64,000 nucleotides of DNA from Chitinophaga sp. XS-30 (GCF_008086345.1 NZ_CP043006.1:4896032-4960031); one strand, 5' to 3'. Shown: positions 28,496-37,140, counted from the stretch's first letter. The notes: a model not told the origin generated them from the letters alone. Numbers and translations are program-made.

Positions 28496-28524
28496 GCTGT
28501 TTGCCAATGAAAAGATATCAGCCG

Positions 28525-29127
28525 CTAACGTTGCCTGCGGATCACCTTGTGCTGCTGCATGCATTTCACTACGACTTTACCATATTCGTGAGACAGCTTT
28601 TCGATGGATTGCGGATCAAAAGTGGTGGTTTGCACCGCGTACAGTCTTGAACCGCTGGCAATATCATAAAAGCTGGTTTCCCAGGCATATTTTACGCCTT
28701 CCCGGTACCAGTCCGGCGCATAGAGGCCGTAGTAGAGCGAAGAATAATAGCTGGTCAGCAAGTGGTACATACTGCCGGGCAGAAAGAACCCCTCCGTCCG
28801 CTGGTCCAGCAAAACGATCGTCAACACCGCATCAATCCCCTTTTCACTGAATTGCAACAGGGCATCCCGGTCTTCCGTTCTGGTGAATGCCAGCGCGTCA
28901 AACTCATCCGATGCCGTAACAGCCACATAACCCAGCTCATGCAGATCTCCCGCGATGTGCAACTCCATCCGTTGCCGCATCAGCGAATCTTTCATCAGGC
29001 CAAGTACAAGTATCTTTTTATACTTTTTCTCCGGTTGGTCCACGGCACTCCAGTATCCGGTGATATTGGTGGAATAACAGCCGGTAAGTATCCCCAGCGG
29101 GATCAGGCATAAGAGCAGGTATTTCAT
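28525..29127 (-). CDS. hypothetical lipoprotein, stress-cluster associated
   Basis: The 200-residue product has a lipoprotein signal with lipobox LTGC (Cys17). The mature part 'KKILVLGLMKDSLMRQRMELHIAGDLHELGYVAV' has the beta-alpha start seen in lipoproteins of this kind. 'GIDAVLTIVLLDQ' gives a second strand. It resembles a widespread Bacteroidota group of unknown function. It is the last gene of the minus-strand group flavodoxin, universal stress protein, lipoprotein, with an 11-nt gap to the previous gene, so it is very likely co-transcribed. Confidence 0.75.
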   Translation of the reverse strand: MKYLLLCLIPLGILTGCYSTNITGYWSAVDQPEKKYKKILVLGLMKDSLMRQRMELHIAGDLHELGYVAVTASDEFDALAFTRTEDRDALLQFSEKGIDAVLTIVLLDQRTEGFFLPGSMYHLLTSYYSSLYYGLYAPDWYREGVKYAWETSFYDIASGSRLYAVQTTTFDPQSIEKLSHEYGKVVVKCMQQHKVIRRQR

Positions 29128-29138
29128 GATAACAGGGT

Positions 29139-29978
29139 TTAGCAGTGTGTGATAAATACGGGAAAAGGAAGGTTGTTGATAAACAGGTCTGCCTGGCTTT
29201 GCCGGAAGAACCGGGAGACGGCATTGCGGCCGTATGCACCCATAACCAGCAGGATGTTCTTTTTCCTCAGCAGAAAATTGAACAGTTCATCTTTAGCATT
29301 ACCCTGCAGCAATACAAAATCAGAGTAGTTATAATGACCGCTCAGCCATTCTTTCAGGCGCTTCTTTTCCTGCGGGCTGATCGTACTGTTTTTGCTCACT
29401 TCAACGATCGTGGCTTTCACCTCATCCAGCGAAGGAAACAGGCTGACCAGCTGTTTCATGGCGAAAAATGCGGAGGCGCCGCCATCGTAACAAAAAACGA
29501 TCTCCTCTATGGGGTCCACCCCGGCCGCGGCGATCAGTACAGGGCACTCTGCGCGGGACAGCAATTCCCTGACAAAGGGAGTGGGAATTTCCTCCGTTTT
29601 TCCGTTAAAACCGGTGGCAGGGTCTACTATGATCATATCCGCAAAACGGCTCTCGCCCAACAGTTCATCAACAGATACCGTGCGGTCGCGGTACACGGCC
29701 GATCTCACGTTCTTCTGTTCGCATATCTTCTCAAAGATGCGGATATTGTTTTCCACTCTTTCATTATCCTTTGCATACCCGGGTATATCGGACGCCACAA
29801 TGGTTTCAACATAGGGAACGCCCATCACTTGCTGCAATTCGGGTTTTTCACCGTAACGCAGGTTCTCCAGGAAAACACCCACCAGCTTTGCGCCGGAGAG
29901 AGATGCCATATAACAGGCAAAATCTGTGGCATGAAACGGCATCTGAAGGCCGTTCATGATGAAGAGTATCTTTTTCAT
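29139..29978 (-). CDS. universal stress protein family
   Basis: The 279-residue protein consists of two consecutive UspA-like alpha/beta folds. The first begins 'MKKILFIMNGLQMPFHATDFACYMASLSGAKLVGVFL' and ends near 'FADMIIVDPATGFNG'. The second begins 'CPVLIAAAGVDPIEEIVFCYDGGASAFFAMKQLV' and ends 'KNILLVMGAYGRNAVSRFFRQSQADLFINNLPFPVFIT', which carries the GxxGxxS-like nucleotide loop in altered form. The start codon lies directly after a palindromic repeat unit, in the same CTGATGAAA context as the repeat. It lies between flavodoxin (56 nt upstream) and the lipoprotein gene. Confidence 0.85.
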   Translation of the reverse strand: MKKILFIMNGLQMPFHATDFACYMASLSGAKLVGVFLENLRYGEKPELQQVMGVPYVETIVASDIPGYAKDNERVENNIRIFEKICEQKNVRSAVYRDRTVSVDELLGESRFADMIIVDPATGFNGKTEEIPTPFVRELLSRAECPVLIAAAGVDPIEEIVFCYDGGASAFFAMKQLVSLFPSLDEVKATIVEVSKNSTISPQEKKRLKEWLSGHYNYSDFVLLQGNAKDELFNFLLRKKNILLVMGAYGRNAVSRFFRQSQADLFINNLPFPVFITHC

Positions 29979-30004
29979 CAGTTCATGTTTAATTTTTCAC
30001 GGGT

Positions 30005-30072
30005 CAGATGGAATGTTATTTCATGAGTGCATATTTAATTTTTACGGGTCAGGTGGAATGCTATTTCTTCGG
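30005..30072 (-). repeat. two copies of the mini-ORF palindromic repeat (USP leader and flavodoxin 3' end)
   Basis: Copy one (30005-30027) lies in the 56-nt gap before the universal stress protein start. Copy two (30050-30072) lies 45 nt further on inside the flavodoxin gene and encodes its last residues (EIAFHLTRKN, stop). Both share, on the minus strand, GAAATARCATTCC, then YCTGACCCGTRAAAAATTAA with small length changes. Copy one contains ATG-AAA-TAA (30016-30024). Confidence 0.8.
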
Positions 30073-30556
30073 CCGCCGCAAGCACGGGATCCAGGTGTTG
30101 TTCCTTTACGTCATCATACTCCGTCATCATGGCCGCCCCTTCTTTCCCTGCCAGCATAGCCCCCATTTTGAGCATGAATTTATCTTTCCAGCTGAGCGCG
30201 GAAAAATTCATCCTTCCCGGTAAAAAGAAGCAACGGCAGCGGGCCAGCAACTCGGCAGGGACGTTCTGGCGCAGGTACTTGTCCAGTTCCTCCGTTTTAC
30301 TGATGGATGTACCGCAGACCACGAACAGGATGATCCTTTTGCCGGACAACAGTTGCTGATGCTTCAACAGCCATTTCTTCACCTGGAATTCACCGATATA
30401 GATACTGGTGCCGATCATCAGCCAGTCGCAGGCGCCGATCTGCTCCGCTCCTGTTTCATCGGTGGTATTGACCGGCATTTGCAACGCCTGGCCTGCCCAT
30501 TCGGCATACTGCCGGGTAGCGCCGTATTTTCCTTTATAAATAATGATTCCTTTCAT
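30035..30556 (-). CDS. flavodoxin-domain protein (HemG-like)
   Basis: The 173-residue protein matches the flavodoxin_5 family, which includes menaquinone-dependent protoporphyrinogen oxidase HemG. It has 'MKGIIIYKGKYGATRQYAEWAGQAL' (FMN phosphate loop), 'CDWLMIGTSIYIGEFQVKKWL' (flavin ring loop) and 'KRIILFVVCGTS'. An FMN-dependent redox role is expected; without haem genes nearby the substrate stays open. The last ten codons coincide with a copy of the palindromic repeat, so the natural C-terminus was probably altered or set by that element. It is the first gene of the minus-strand group with the universal stress protein. Confidence 0.82.
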   Translation of the reverse strand: MKGIIIYKGKYGATRQYAEWAGQALQMPVNTTDETGAEQIGACDWLMIGTSIYIGEFQVKKWLLKHQQLLSGKRIILFVVCGTSISKTEELDKYLRQNVPAELLARCRCFFLPGRMNFSALSWKDKFMLKMGAMLAGKEGAAMMTEYDDVKEQHLDPVLAAAEEIAFHLTRKN

Positions 30557-30557
30557 C

Positions 30558-30603
30558 TGTGCATTTTGATTTTTTACGGGTCAGACGGAATGCTATTTCA
30601 TCT
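30558..30603 (-). repeat. mini-ORF palindromic repeat in flavodoxin leader
   Basis: The palindrome is at 30581-30603, with arms CAGACGGAAT and ATTTCATCTG around GCT on the plus strand. It is joined to the start codon by the conserved ACCCGTAAAAAATCAAAATG linker (minus strand). It contains ATG-AAA-TAG (30592-30600), preceded by an overlapping ATG-CAC-AGA-TGA. Confidence 0.8.
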
Positions 30604-30771
30604 GTGCATGTCACATAAAGGTATCTGCATATCACCGCCCGGGAAATGACTGCCGTTCGGGTACAGCAGGATATTCGTCGCCTCCGGGCATGACGACGAT
30701 CAACAGCAGCGGCCTGCAGGGTCATTTCCCCGGCGGAGCGGAGGGGTTATCTTGCAGGAAAACCTTCAGTC

Positions 30772-31005
30772 ATGAAAACGGAACAATATGATGTGATCGT
30801 TTCCTATAAAGGGAAACAGCAGACGATCCCCGTTGTCATCAAAACGGAAGAAGAAAATATCAGCATTTATGCCGAGATCGAAGGCTTCAAGGTGCACTTT
30901 GTGCCGGATATGCACAACGGGCTGCGCTGTGCCAGCACCGAATACTCGCTGGACGAGGAATTCCTCTACCAGGTAGGCAAAGCGATCCGGGAGCAGCGCC
31001 CATGA
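30772..31005 (+). CDS. small conserved hypothetical protein
   Basis: The 77-residue protein has no signal peptide. 'YDVIVSYKGKQQTIPVVIKTEEENISIYAEIEGFKVHFVPD' suggests four or five beta strands, and the end 'DEEFLYQVGKAIREQRP' suggests a helix. I do not recognise a named family, but codon use and composition match the neighbours. It ends in an ATGA overlap with an in-frame ATG of the next gene, whose likely true start is 42 nt further on. It is probably the first gene of an operon with the lipoprotein and deacetylase. Confidence 0.65.
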   Translation: MKTEQYDVIVSYKGKQQTIPVVIKTEEENISIYAEIEGFKVHFVPDMHNGLRCASTEYSLDEEFLYQVGKAIREQRP

Positions 31006-31043
31006 CCGGGATGCCGGTTATACTTCATTTTGAATCTCTTTTT

Positions 31044-32054
31044 ATGAAAAGGATCATCCAGGGCATCCTGTTCTCCGCCTTTACCAGCCTTCACTGTTCT
31101 TCGGCAGACTCCCGCCTGCAGGATATGCATGCCGGTGTGGCGCTGATACCCGGCGAACAGCCGCAGGTAGCCGACACTACGGGCTTTTACCGGGAAAGGA
31201 TACTGTTGCTTGCGCATAACAAACCCTCCGAAAAATGGCCGGTACAGGCCCCCGCTCCATTGCCCGGCGCAATACTGCCCTACCGGCGTATCGTGGCATA
31301 TTATGGCAATCTCTACACTCCCCGCATGGGCATCCTGGGAGAACGGCCACGCGAGGCCATGCTCGAAAAACTGCGGCGGGAGGCTGTGCGCTGGGAAACC
31401 GCTGATACTGCATTCCCGGTAAAAATGGCGCTGCATTACATTGCTGTTACAGCACAGCGCAGCCCGGGAAAAAACAGCAAATACCGCCTGCGCATGCCTT
31501 TCCACCAGATAGATACGGTGCTGACCATGGCGAGGGGCATCCATGCCCTCGTGTTCCTGGACGTGCAACCGGGACACAGCACCCTGCAGGAAGAGCTTCC
31601 GGCCCTGGAAAAATACCTCCTGATGCCGGATGTGCATCTGGGCATAGATCCGGAATACGCCATGAAGAACGGAGACGCTCCGGGCAGATCGATCGGTACG
31701 CTGGATGCGCGGGATATCAACTATGCCGTCAGTTACCTGGCCGGACTGGTAAAACAATATCAGCTCCCACCCAAAACGCTGGTGGTGCACCGTTTCACAC
31801 AGGCCATGATCACCAATTACAAGGCCATCAACACCTGCCCGGAAGTGCAGATCGTCATCAACATGGACGGATTCGGGTTTGCCGCAAAAAAGATCAGCAC
31901 CTATAACAGTTTTATTGCCCGGGAACCGGTGCAGTTTACCGGATTTAAGTTATTTTACAGGAACGATACCGCCGGTACCAAAGCGGCTGCGGTCATGCTA
32001 CCGGAGGAAATACTGAAATTGTATCCCAAACCTGTCTATATCCAATACCAATGA
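31044..32054 (+). CDS. hypothetical lipoprotein with possible TIM-barrel fold
   Basis: I chose the ATG at 31044 because 'MKRIIQGILFSAFTSLHCSS' is a lipoprotein signal; an ATG at 31002 in frame would add a non-signal extension. The mature 320 residues read as repeating beta/alpha units ('RRIVAYYGNLYTPRMGILGERP', 'GIHALVFLDVQPGHS', 'DVHLGIDPEYAMKNG', 'KTLVVHRFTQAMI', 'VQIVINMDGFG'), which suggests a glycosidase-like barrel. I cannot assign a family. It overlaps the deacetylase gene by 4 nt (ATGA), so a joint role in envelope or extracellular polysaccharide modification is likely. Confidence 0.65.
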   Translation: MKRIIQGILFSAFTSLHCSSADSRLQDMHAGVALIPGEQPQVADTTGFYRERILLLAHNKPSEKWPVQAPAPLPGAILPYRRIVAYYGNLYTPRMGILGERPREAMLEKLRREAVRWETADTAFPVKMALHYIAVTAQRSPGKNSKYRLRMPFHQIDTVLTMARGIHALVFLDVQPGHSTLQEELPALEKYLLMPDVHLGIDPEYAMKNGDAPGRSIGTLDARDINYAVSYLAGLVKQYQLPPKTLVVHRFTQAMITNYKAINTCPEVQIVINMDGFGFAAKKISTYNSFIAREPVQFTGFKLFYRNDTAGTKAAAVMLPEEILKLYPKPVYIQYQ

Positions 32055-32779
32055 TGTGGCCGTTATTCATGATATGGGCCCTGATGAACGGACCGGCAGA
32101 CCTTCCCTCCCTGCCGCAGGTGCCTGTATTATGCTATCACAACATGGTGCCGGAAAAGCACGCCAGCAACCCCTTCCTCTTCATTACGCCCACACAGTTC
32201 CGGGAGCAGATGAAAGGCCTGCGGGACAGCGGGTACCAGTCTATTCATCCCGACCAACTGGCGGCGTACATCCTTGACGGCAAGCCCCTGCCGGAGAAAC
32301 CCGTACTGATCAGCTTCGACGATACCCGGACGGAACACTTCTACGTGGCCGCGGGAATACTGCAGGAACTCCGCTTCAGGGGAACGTTCTTCATCATGAC
32401 CGTCTGCATCAACAAACCCCGCTACCTCAGCTCCCATGAAATAAAACTGCTGGCAGACAGCGGGCATACGGTAGCCGCTCACACCTGGGACCATCCCAAT
32501 CTGAAAACCGCCCATCAGCCGGACTGGGAAAAACAGCTTTCCGCGCCCCGTAAAACGCTGGAAAAGATCACCAGCAGACCGGTACACCATTTTGCTTATC
32601 CCTTCGGCGCCTGGAACAGCCAGGTTGTGGAAGAACTGCAAAAAGCGGGATACCGCACCGCTTTTCAGCTGGATCAGGCGATGGATCCCCGCATGCCGGC
32701 ATATACGATCCGCCGCATCATGGTTTCGGGTGAATGGTCTGCTGCCCGACTGCAGGAAGAAATGAAGAAACGCTTCTGA
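32051..32779 (+). CDS. polysaccharide deacetylase family protein (NodB/CE4)
   Basis: The 242-residue protein has an N-terminal hydrophobic segment (MMWPLFMIWALMNGPA), probably a signal or anchor. The NodB domain spans about 75-215. Motif 1 is 'LISFDDT' (usual TFDDG; the metal Asp pair is kept, the Gly is changed), motif 2 is 'AAHTWDHPN' (the H-x3-H metal ligands) and motif 3 is 'AYPFGAWN'. It would remove N- or O-acetyl groups from an extracellular glycan or peptidoglycan. Start and upstream stop overlap in ATGA, implying translational coupling with the lipoprotein gene. Confidence 0.88.
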   Translation: MMWPLFMIWALMNGPADLPSLPQVPVLCYHNMVPEKHASNPFLFITPTQFREQMKGLRDSGYQSIHPDQLAAYILDGKPLPEKPVLISFDDTRTEHFYVAAGILQELRFRGTFFIMTVCINKPRYLSSHEIKLLADSGHTVAAHTWDHPNLKTAHQPDWEKQLSAPRKTLEKITSRPVHHFAYPFGAWNSQVVEELQKAGYRTAFQLDQAMDPRMPAYTIRRIMVSGEWSAARLQEEMKKRF

Positions 32780-32938
32780 AGGCGCGTTATAAATCCCGCT
32801 CCATCCTGATCCCTTAGTCCCGTTTCAAGTTCAGCGGAACTTGCATTATTGCACATCCGGTATCATCAACAACACTGACGGCTGTCATTGCCCTGCTGCT
32901 GTATGGTGATTAACTTGCCTGTATAAAATCTCATTACC

Positions 32939-33145
32939 ATGAAAATCAATATGGGCCTGCTGGACAGGCTGATCCGCATCGTAGTCGCCCTGGTGGTTGG
33001 CTACCTCTATTATACAGGCGTTATTTCCGGAACATTGGCAGTTGTGCTGCTGATCGTTGCTGGCGTTTTTGTATTGACCAGTCTGCTAGGCGTTTGCCCG
33101 ATCTACCGGTTGATGGGTGTCCGTACCTGTTCCAGGAAGGATTGA
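32939..33145 (+). CDS. DUF2892 small membrane protein
   Basis: The 68-residue protein has an amphipathic start 'MGLLDRLIRIVVALVVGYLYY', two membrane helices, and the family end 'LLGVCPIYRLMGVRTC'. This is the YgaP-type transmembrane module without its rhodanese domain. A role in sulfide or thiol handling is inferred only from YgaP. The 159-nt upstream gap separates it from the deacetylase. Confidence 0.85.
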   Translation: MKINMGLLDRLIRIVVALVVGYLYYTGVISGTLAVVLLIVAGVFVLTSLLGVCPIYRLMGVRTCSRKD

Positions 33146-33178
33146 TGGGGGCTGCGGGTGTAAGGGGGTAGCAAACAA

Positions 33179-33207
33179 GGGACTGCCCGGAAAATCCGGA
33201 CAGCCCC
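33179..33207 (-). terminator. terminator hairpin of the SDR gene
   Basis: On the minus strand GGGGCTGTCCGGA pairs with TCCGGGCAGTCCC (two G-U pairs) and is followed by TTGTTTG. It lies 24 nt after the SDR stop codon. Confidence 0.55.
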
Positions 33208-33230
33208 GCTCATTTCTATAACCATACTTT

Positions 33231-33989
33231 TCAACTCGCCAACCATCCGCCGTCTACCGGCATCGCATGCCCGGTCACAAACGAGGCCTCTTCGGAACAA
33301 AGCCACACTACAGCAGCAGCCACTTCTTCCGGTTTACCCATTCTGCCTATCGGCTCCATATCCTCATATTGCTTTTCCACCGCCTTGTCCTTTCCCGTCA
33401 AACGATCTACCATTGCTGTTTTGATCACACCCGGGCAAACGGCATTGATCCTTACCCCTTCTTTGGCATATTCCAGGCCGGCTGTTTTCGTAAGGCCGAC
33501 CACGCCATGTTTGCTGGCAACATAGGCCGGCAGGCCGGGAAATCCCATCAATCCAGCTACAGACGCGCAATTCACGATAGCGCCGCCCTGCTTCAGCAAA
33601 TGCGGCAACTCTTCCCTCATGCAAAGCCATACCCCTTTAAGGTTCACCCCGATGGTGCGGTCCCAGTTCTGCTCCGTACAATCCAGGGTATTGCCATTCT
33701 CTCCCTCCACACCAGCATTATTGAAAGCAAAATCAAGCCTTCCGAATGTTGCTATCGTTTTTTCCACCATGGCTTTAACCGATGCCGCATCGGCCACATC
33801 GCATTGTATGAAGACCGGCTTTCCGCCTGCGGCAGCAACAGCTTTGGCCGTTGCCTGTTCAGGGTCTTCCACGATATCCGCGATCACTACATTAGCGCCC
33901 CTGGACGCAAATGCTATGGCCGTGGCCTGGCCGATGCCGTAACTTCCTCCGGTAACGAGGGCTGTTTTACCCTTAAATGTATTCTGCAT
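33231..33989 (-). CDS. short-chain dehydrogenase/reductase
   Basis: I chose the ATG at 33989 (MQNTFKGKTALVTGGS), giving 252 residues, the normal classical-SDR length; the frame extends 41 codons further but out of family. It has TGGSYGIG (Rossmann cofactor loop), 'NNAG', the catalytic Ser in 'NCASVAG', Tyr-x3-Lys in 'YVASKHG' and the C-terminal 'FVTGHAMPVDGGW'. The acidic residue after strand 2 ('VVIADI') favours NAD(H). The substrate is unknown; relatives are annotated as glucose 1-dehydrogenase or 3-oxoacyl reductase type. Confidence 0.92.
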   Translation of the reverse strand: MQNTFKGKTALVTGGSYGIGQATAIAFASRGANVVIADIVEDPEQATAKAVAAAGGKPVFIQCDVADAASVKAMVEKTIATFGRLDFAFNNAGVEGENGNTLDCTEQNWDRTIGVNLKGVWLCMREELPHLLKQGGAIVNCASVAGLMGFPGLPAYVASKHGVVGLTKTAGLEYAKEGVRINAVCPGVIKTAMVDRLTGKDKAVEKQYEDMEPIGRMGKPEEVAAAVVWLCSEEASFVTGHAMPVDGGWLAS

Positions 33990-34158
33990 AAGGCATTGTT
34001 TTAAATGATGAAACTGAAGTAAAGATAACGCTCCGGAACTCCCTCTCCGGTGACGGCCATCAACGGAAAAGAGGATAGCCGTCATGATTCCTGCCGGCGT
34101 GACTAAAGTCACAAGCCGGAAAACGGGATACCGGTATCTTTATACAAAACACAGCATC

Positions 34159-34344
34159 ATGACAAACGATGAAAAACTCTTTTTATGGGTAAACCGGATC
34201 ATCCGCTGGGGAATAGGGCTTTCGCTGATATGGTTTGGCGGGGGACTGGAAGGGAAATGGCCTGCGCTTCTTTTCGGCGGCATATTCATATTATCAGGTT
34301 TCTTCCGGCCGAGGGGCTGCATGGGAGGCCAGTGCAACAGATGA
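34159..34344 (+). CDS. small membrane protein, DUF2892-like
   Basis: I chose the ATG at 34159 (MTNDEKLFLWVNRIIRWGIG), giving 61 residues with two hydrophobic helices and the Cys-containing tail 'CMGGQCNR'. The layout matches short YgaP-like transmembrane proteins such as the one at 32939, but the family signature is weaker. It converges with the membrane protein gene at 34346, with 1 nt between stops. Confidence 0.6.
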   Translation: MTNDEKLFLWVNRIIRWGIGLSLIWFGGGLEGKWPALLFGGIFILSGFFRPRGCMGGQCNR

Positions 34345-34345
34345 T

Positions 34346-34846
34346 CTACATCTGACCGCTATCCGCTACCCTGTTCTTCAATAAAGGCAGGTTCGTCAGC
34401 GAACGTTTCTTTTTGAAGATGAGAATGATACATGCCGCGGCCATCAATACTGTAGAAGGAAATGCAGATCCCGCGCCCAATGGCGCAATTGCCAGCAGGA
34501 AAAACGCTGCTCCCCCCAATGCGATATTCGATATTGCCGCCCTGCCGGTGATAGACATTCCCACGAACATCTGGGCACCCGCAATACTCAGCACGATCGC
34601 CCGTATGTGCCTGCTGAAAAAACCATTGATAAAATCCTCATAGACCGCCAAACCGGCGATATCCGCATATCCCAGGTAATCTTCCGGACTATACGCCGCC
34701 GTAAGCGCATTGAACGCCGCAGCACCGGTGAACACAAAACTGAATATCCAGCGGGTAGTGTTCGGCCTGGTTATTGCCAAAATAATAAGGGTAAAGCCGG
34801 CAAGATTGGCTATCATGTACGTAGGGGAAAAGATATTACCACTCAT
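34346..34846 (-). CDS. hypothetical multi-pass membrane protein
   Basis: I chose the ATG at 34846 (MSGNIFSPTYMIANLAGFTL), giving 166 residues with about five hydrophobic helices. A soluble stretch 'YSPEDYLGYADIAGLAVYEDFINGFFSRHI' separates helices two and three. It ends in a positively charged tail. I do not recognise a family, though similar small membrane proteins are common in Chitinophagaceae. No conserved catalytic residues are evident. Confidence 0.65.
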   Translation of the reverse strand: MSGNIFSPTYMIANLAGFTLIILAITRPNTTRWIFSFVFTGAAAFNALTAAYSPEDYLGYADIAGLAVYEDFINGFFSRHIRAIVLSIAGAQMFVGMSITGRAAISNIALGGAAFFLLAIAPLGAGSAFPSTVLMAAACIILIFKKKRSLTNLPLLKNRVADSGQM

Positions 34847-34978
34847 GGAACAGGATTTAATAACCACCAAGTTACACCCACTGCTGGCGGAGCGCAATGA
34901 CTGCGATCAATACGTTGCTTGAAACTGGTCATCCCGCATTTACCATATTACTGTAACTTCAGGGCATAAAACAGGCAT

Positions 34979-35911
34979 ATGATCCTTACCATTACCATGA
35001 ACCCGGCTGTAGATAAAAGCACCACCATTGAACAACTGGTGCCGGATAAAAAACTGCGCTGTTCCGAACTGCAAATGGATGCAGGCGGCGGCGGTATCAA
35101 TGTCAGCAAAGGCATCAGCGAACTGGGCGGCAAAAGCATTGCCCTGTTCCCTGCCGGTGGCCCCAACGGCGAAACGCTGAAAAGGCTGCTGTCTGAAAAA
35201 GGGATCGATTGCGCCATCATAGCTGTAAAGGCAGAAACAAGGGAAACCTTTATGGTCACCCAGCTGTCCGGCAACAAGCAATACCGCTTCGTAATGCCGG
35301 GCCATGAGCCGGACGCCGGAACAACGGAACGCTGTTTATCGCAACTGGCATCCATGGACCCATTTCCTTCCATTGTTGTAGCCAGCGGCAGCCTGCCGCC
35401 CGGCGTGCCGGAAGACTTCTATGCACAGGTGGCCCGGACCGTCAAGATGAAAGGCGGAAAACTGATCGTGGATACATCCGGCGCAGCACTGAAAGCCGCG
35501 GTGAAAGAAGGCGTTTTTCTACTAAAGCCCAACCTTGGGGAACTGGCGTCACTGACCGGTACAGCTTATTTGCAGGAAGATGATATATTACCAGCCGCAA
35601 GGCAGCTGATCAGCGCAGGAAGTTGTGAAATAGTGGTGGTATCGATGGGCGCTTCCGGCGCCATGCTCGTCAGCCAGGACTTCCACGGCACCGCCCCTGC
35701 CCCGGACGTGAAAAAACAAAGCACGTCCGGAGCCGGAGACAGTATGGTAGCCGGAATGACCTGGATGCTGGAGCAGGGGAAAACGCTCTCGGAAATACTG
35801 CGGTTCGGCATTGCCTGTGGCTCCGCAGCTACGATGAACCCCGGCACTCAGCTTTTCAGGAAAAAAGATGTTATGCAGCTGTTTGTCGCAAATGAAGAGG
35901 AAAGACGTTAG
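34979..35911 (+). CDS. pfkB: 6-phosphofructokinase II (PfkB family)
   Basis: The 310-residue protein aligns along its length with E. coli PfkB. It shares 'KLRCSELQMDAGGGGINVSKGISELGG', 'FPAGGPNGETL', 'QYRFVMPG', 'ASGSLPPGVPEDFY', 'LLKPNLGELASLTG' and 'KKQSTSGAGDSMVAGM', with the anion-hole GAGD motif and its catalytic Asp. It phosphorylates fructose 6-phosphate to the 1,6-bisphosphate with ATP in glycolysis. 1-Phosphofructokinase or tagatose 6-phosphate kinase activity is the alternative within this ribokinase-fold subfamily. The start lies directly at the first ATG, and the 3' end overlaps the convergent lipoprotein gene by 4 nt. Confidence 0.9.
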   Translation: MILTITMNPAVDKSTTIEQLVPDKKLRCSELQMDAGGGGINVSKGISELGGKSIALFPAGGPNGETLKRLLSEKGIDCAIIAVKAETRETFMVTQLSGNKQYRFVMPGHEPDAGTTERCLSQLASMDPFPSIVVASGSLPPGVPEDFYAQVARTVKMKGGKLIVDTSGAALKAAVKEGVFLLKPNLGELASLTGTAYLQEDDILPAARQLISAGSCEIVVVSMGASGAMLVSQDFHGTAPAPDVKKQSTSGAGDSMVAGMTWMLEQGKTLSEILRFGIACGSAATMNPGTQLFRKKDVMQLFVANEEERR

Positions 35912-36912
35912 TGCGTACACTCATGATAGCTGTCCCCGGCCGGATAACTGAAAGCGTTCACCAGCTTCCAGCGGGCCTTGTATAAGCCGAAGGAAGAATT
36001 CATGTACACAGCACTGCCGGTAACCAGATCAGTAACACGGTCGGTACGCCATGTTTCTCCGCCATTGCCATTCGCAACGGCTACGATCGTTTGATAACCT
36101 GCCGGGCCGGAAGTAACGGACTTCACCTTACTGAGGGTCTTCACCAGCGTGAACGTTCCCGTCACCACATTAAACTTATATACATAATTGGAGTTGGAGA
36201 GCCAAAGCTCCGTTGTGCTGCCATGCACCGGAAAAAGGTCATGCGCATTGCCCTGCGGCAACGTATAGGTCGCCAGCAAGGTCAGTGACGGGGACATGCA
36301 GCTGCCGTTGTAGCTGAATTTCTTCAGTTTGTTTTTTCCTGCGGCATATAACACCTGCCGCTGATGGTCCCACACTACATTATGCACATCCTCAAATGCA
36401 ATAGGCCCGGTCTGCGCAGACTGGTCATTAATGTAGGAGTCCACAGAGAAGATCCGCAGGTAACCTCCGGTGGAGGAGGCCGTCACCACATTCCCATTGG
36501 GCAGCAGCTCGGCGGAATGAGTGTTGCCACCGGCATAATCGTACCAGACGGCCTTTTTGGTAGATACTTTGATCAGCGCCACACCGCCGCCGGATGCCGT
36601 GGCCAGCACATACGTGCCATTATATACCAGTTTGGCGTCACTAAGGTTGGAAAACCAGGCTTCCGCCGCCGTATGGATCATCGCATACGAGGCATTGGCC
36701 TTCCATTCCCAGGTAATGGCATTGCCATTCGCAATGTCCACCATTACGATGCGGGCATTCTTCTGATCACAGATAATGATCTCTTTCGGGGTGGCCGCTG
36801 CAGTTACAGCGGATTGAAGGGTTTCGGGCAAAACAGTGCTCACGGCATCAGCATTATCGCGCTTGCAGCCGAATGACAGCATTACTGCTGCTACAACAAA
36901 GAGTGATTTCAT
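35908..36912 (-). CDS. DUF6528-like beta-propeller lipoprotein
   Basis: I chose the ATG at 36912 (MKSLFVVAAVMLSFGCKRD), which gives a lipoprotein signal and 334 residues. The mature part has repeated four-stranded units such as 'IVMVDIANGNAITWEWK', 'ALIKVSTKKAVWYDYAGG', 'NVVWDHQRQVLYAAGKNKLKKFSYNG' and 'ELWLSNSNYVYKFNVVTGTF', which read as a beta-propeller. It resembles the family of propeller proteins with conserved 'ICDQKNARIVMVD' near the start. Ligand and role are unknown. It is convergent with pfkB. Confidence 0.72.
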   Translation of the reverse strand: MKSLFVVAAVMLSFGCKRDNADAVSTVLPETLQSAVTAAATPKEIIICDQKNARIVMVDIANGNAITWEWKANASYAMIHTAAEAWFSNLSDAKLVYNGTYVLATASGGGVALIKVSTKKAVWYDYAGGNTHSAELLPNGNVVTASSTGGYLRIFSVDSYINDQSAQTGPIAFEDVHNVVWDHQRQVLYAAGKNKLKKFSYNGSCMSPSLTLLATYTLPQGNAHDLFPVHGSTTELWLSNSNYVYKFNVVTGTFTLVKTLSKVKSVTSGPAGYQTIVAVANGNGGETWRTDRVTDLVTGSAVYMNSSFGLYKARWKLVNAFSYPAGDSYHECTH

Positions 36913-37140
36913 GAAAAAGGGTTTTGGGTAAATGAAGGTTAAATTATCATACAAACAGCTACATAACGGAACTGAAAGCAATATAGCGATTAAAAATCAA
37001 TAAATGCAGGCTCACTGCCACACACACGGAAAAAGAAAGCCCAACAAATGGCTTCCGAAAATATCATTCTTAGTATTGACCATGTTAAAAATAGATGATA
37101 ATTTACTTGCTGAAATCCACTGCAATACCAGAAACCTTAT

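Noticed and set aside
29145..30026. 293-codon plus-strand ORF opposite the universal stress protein gene
   Set aside because: No family motifs; the minus-strand frame has two clear Usp folds.
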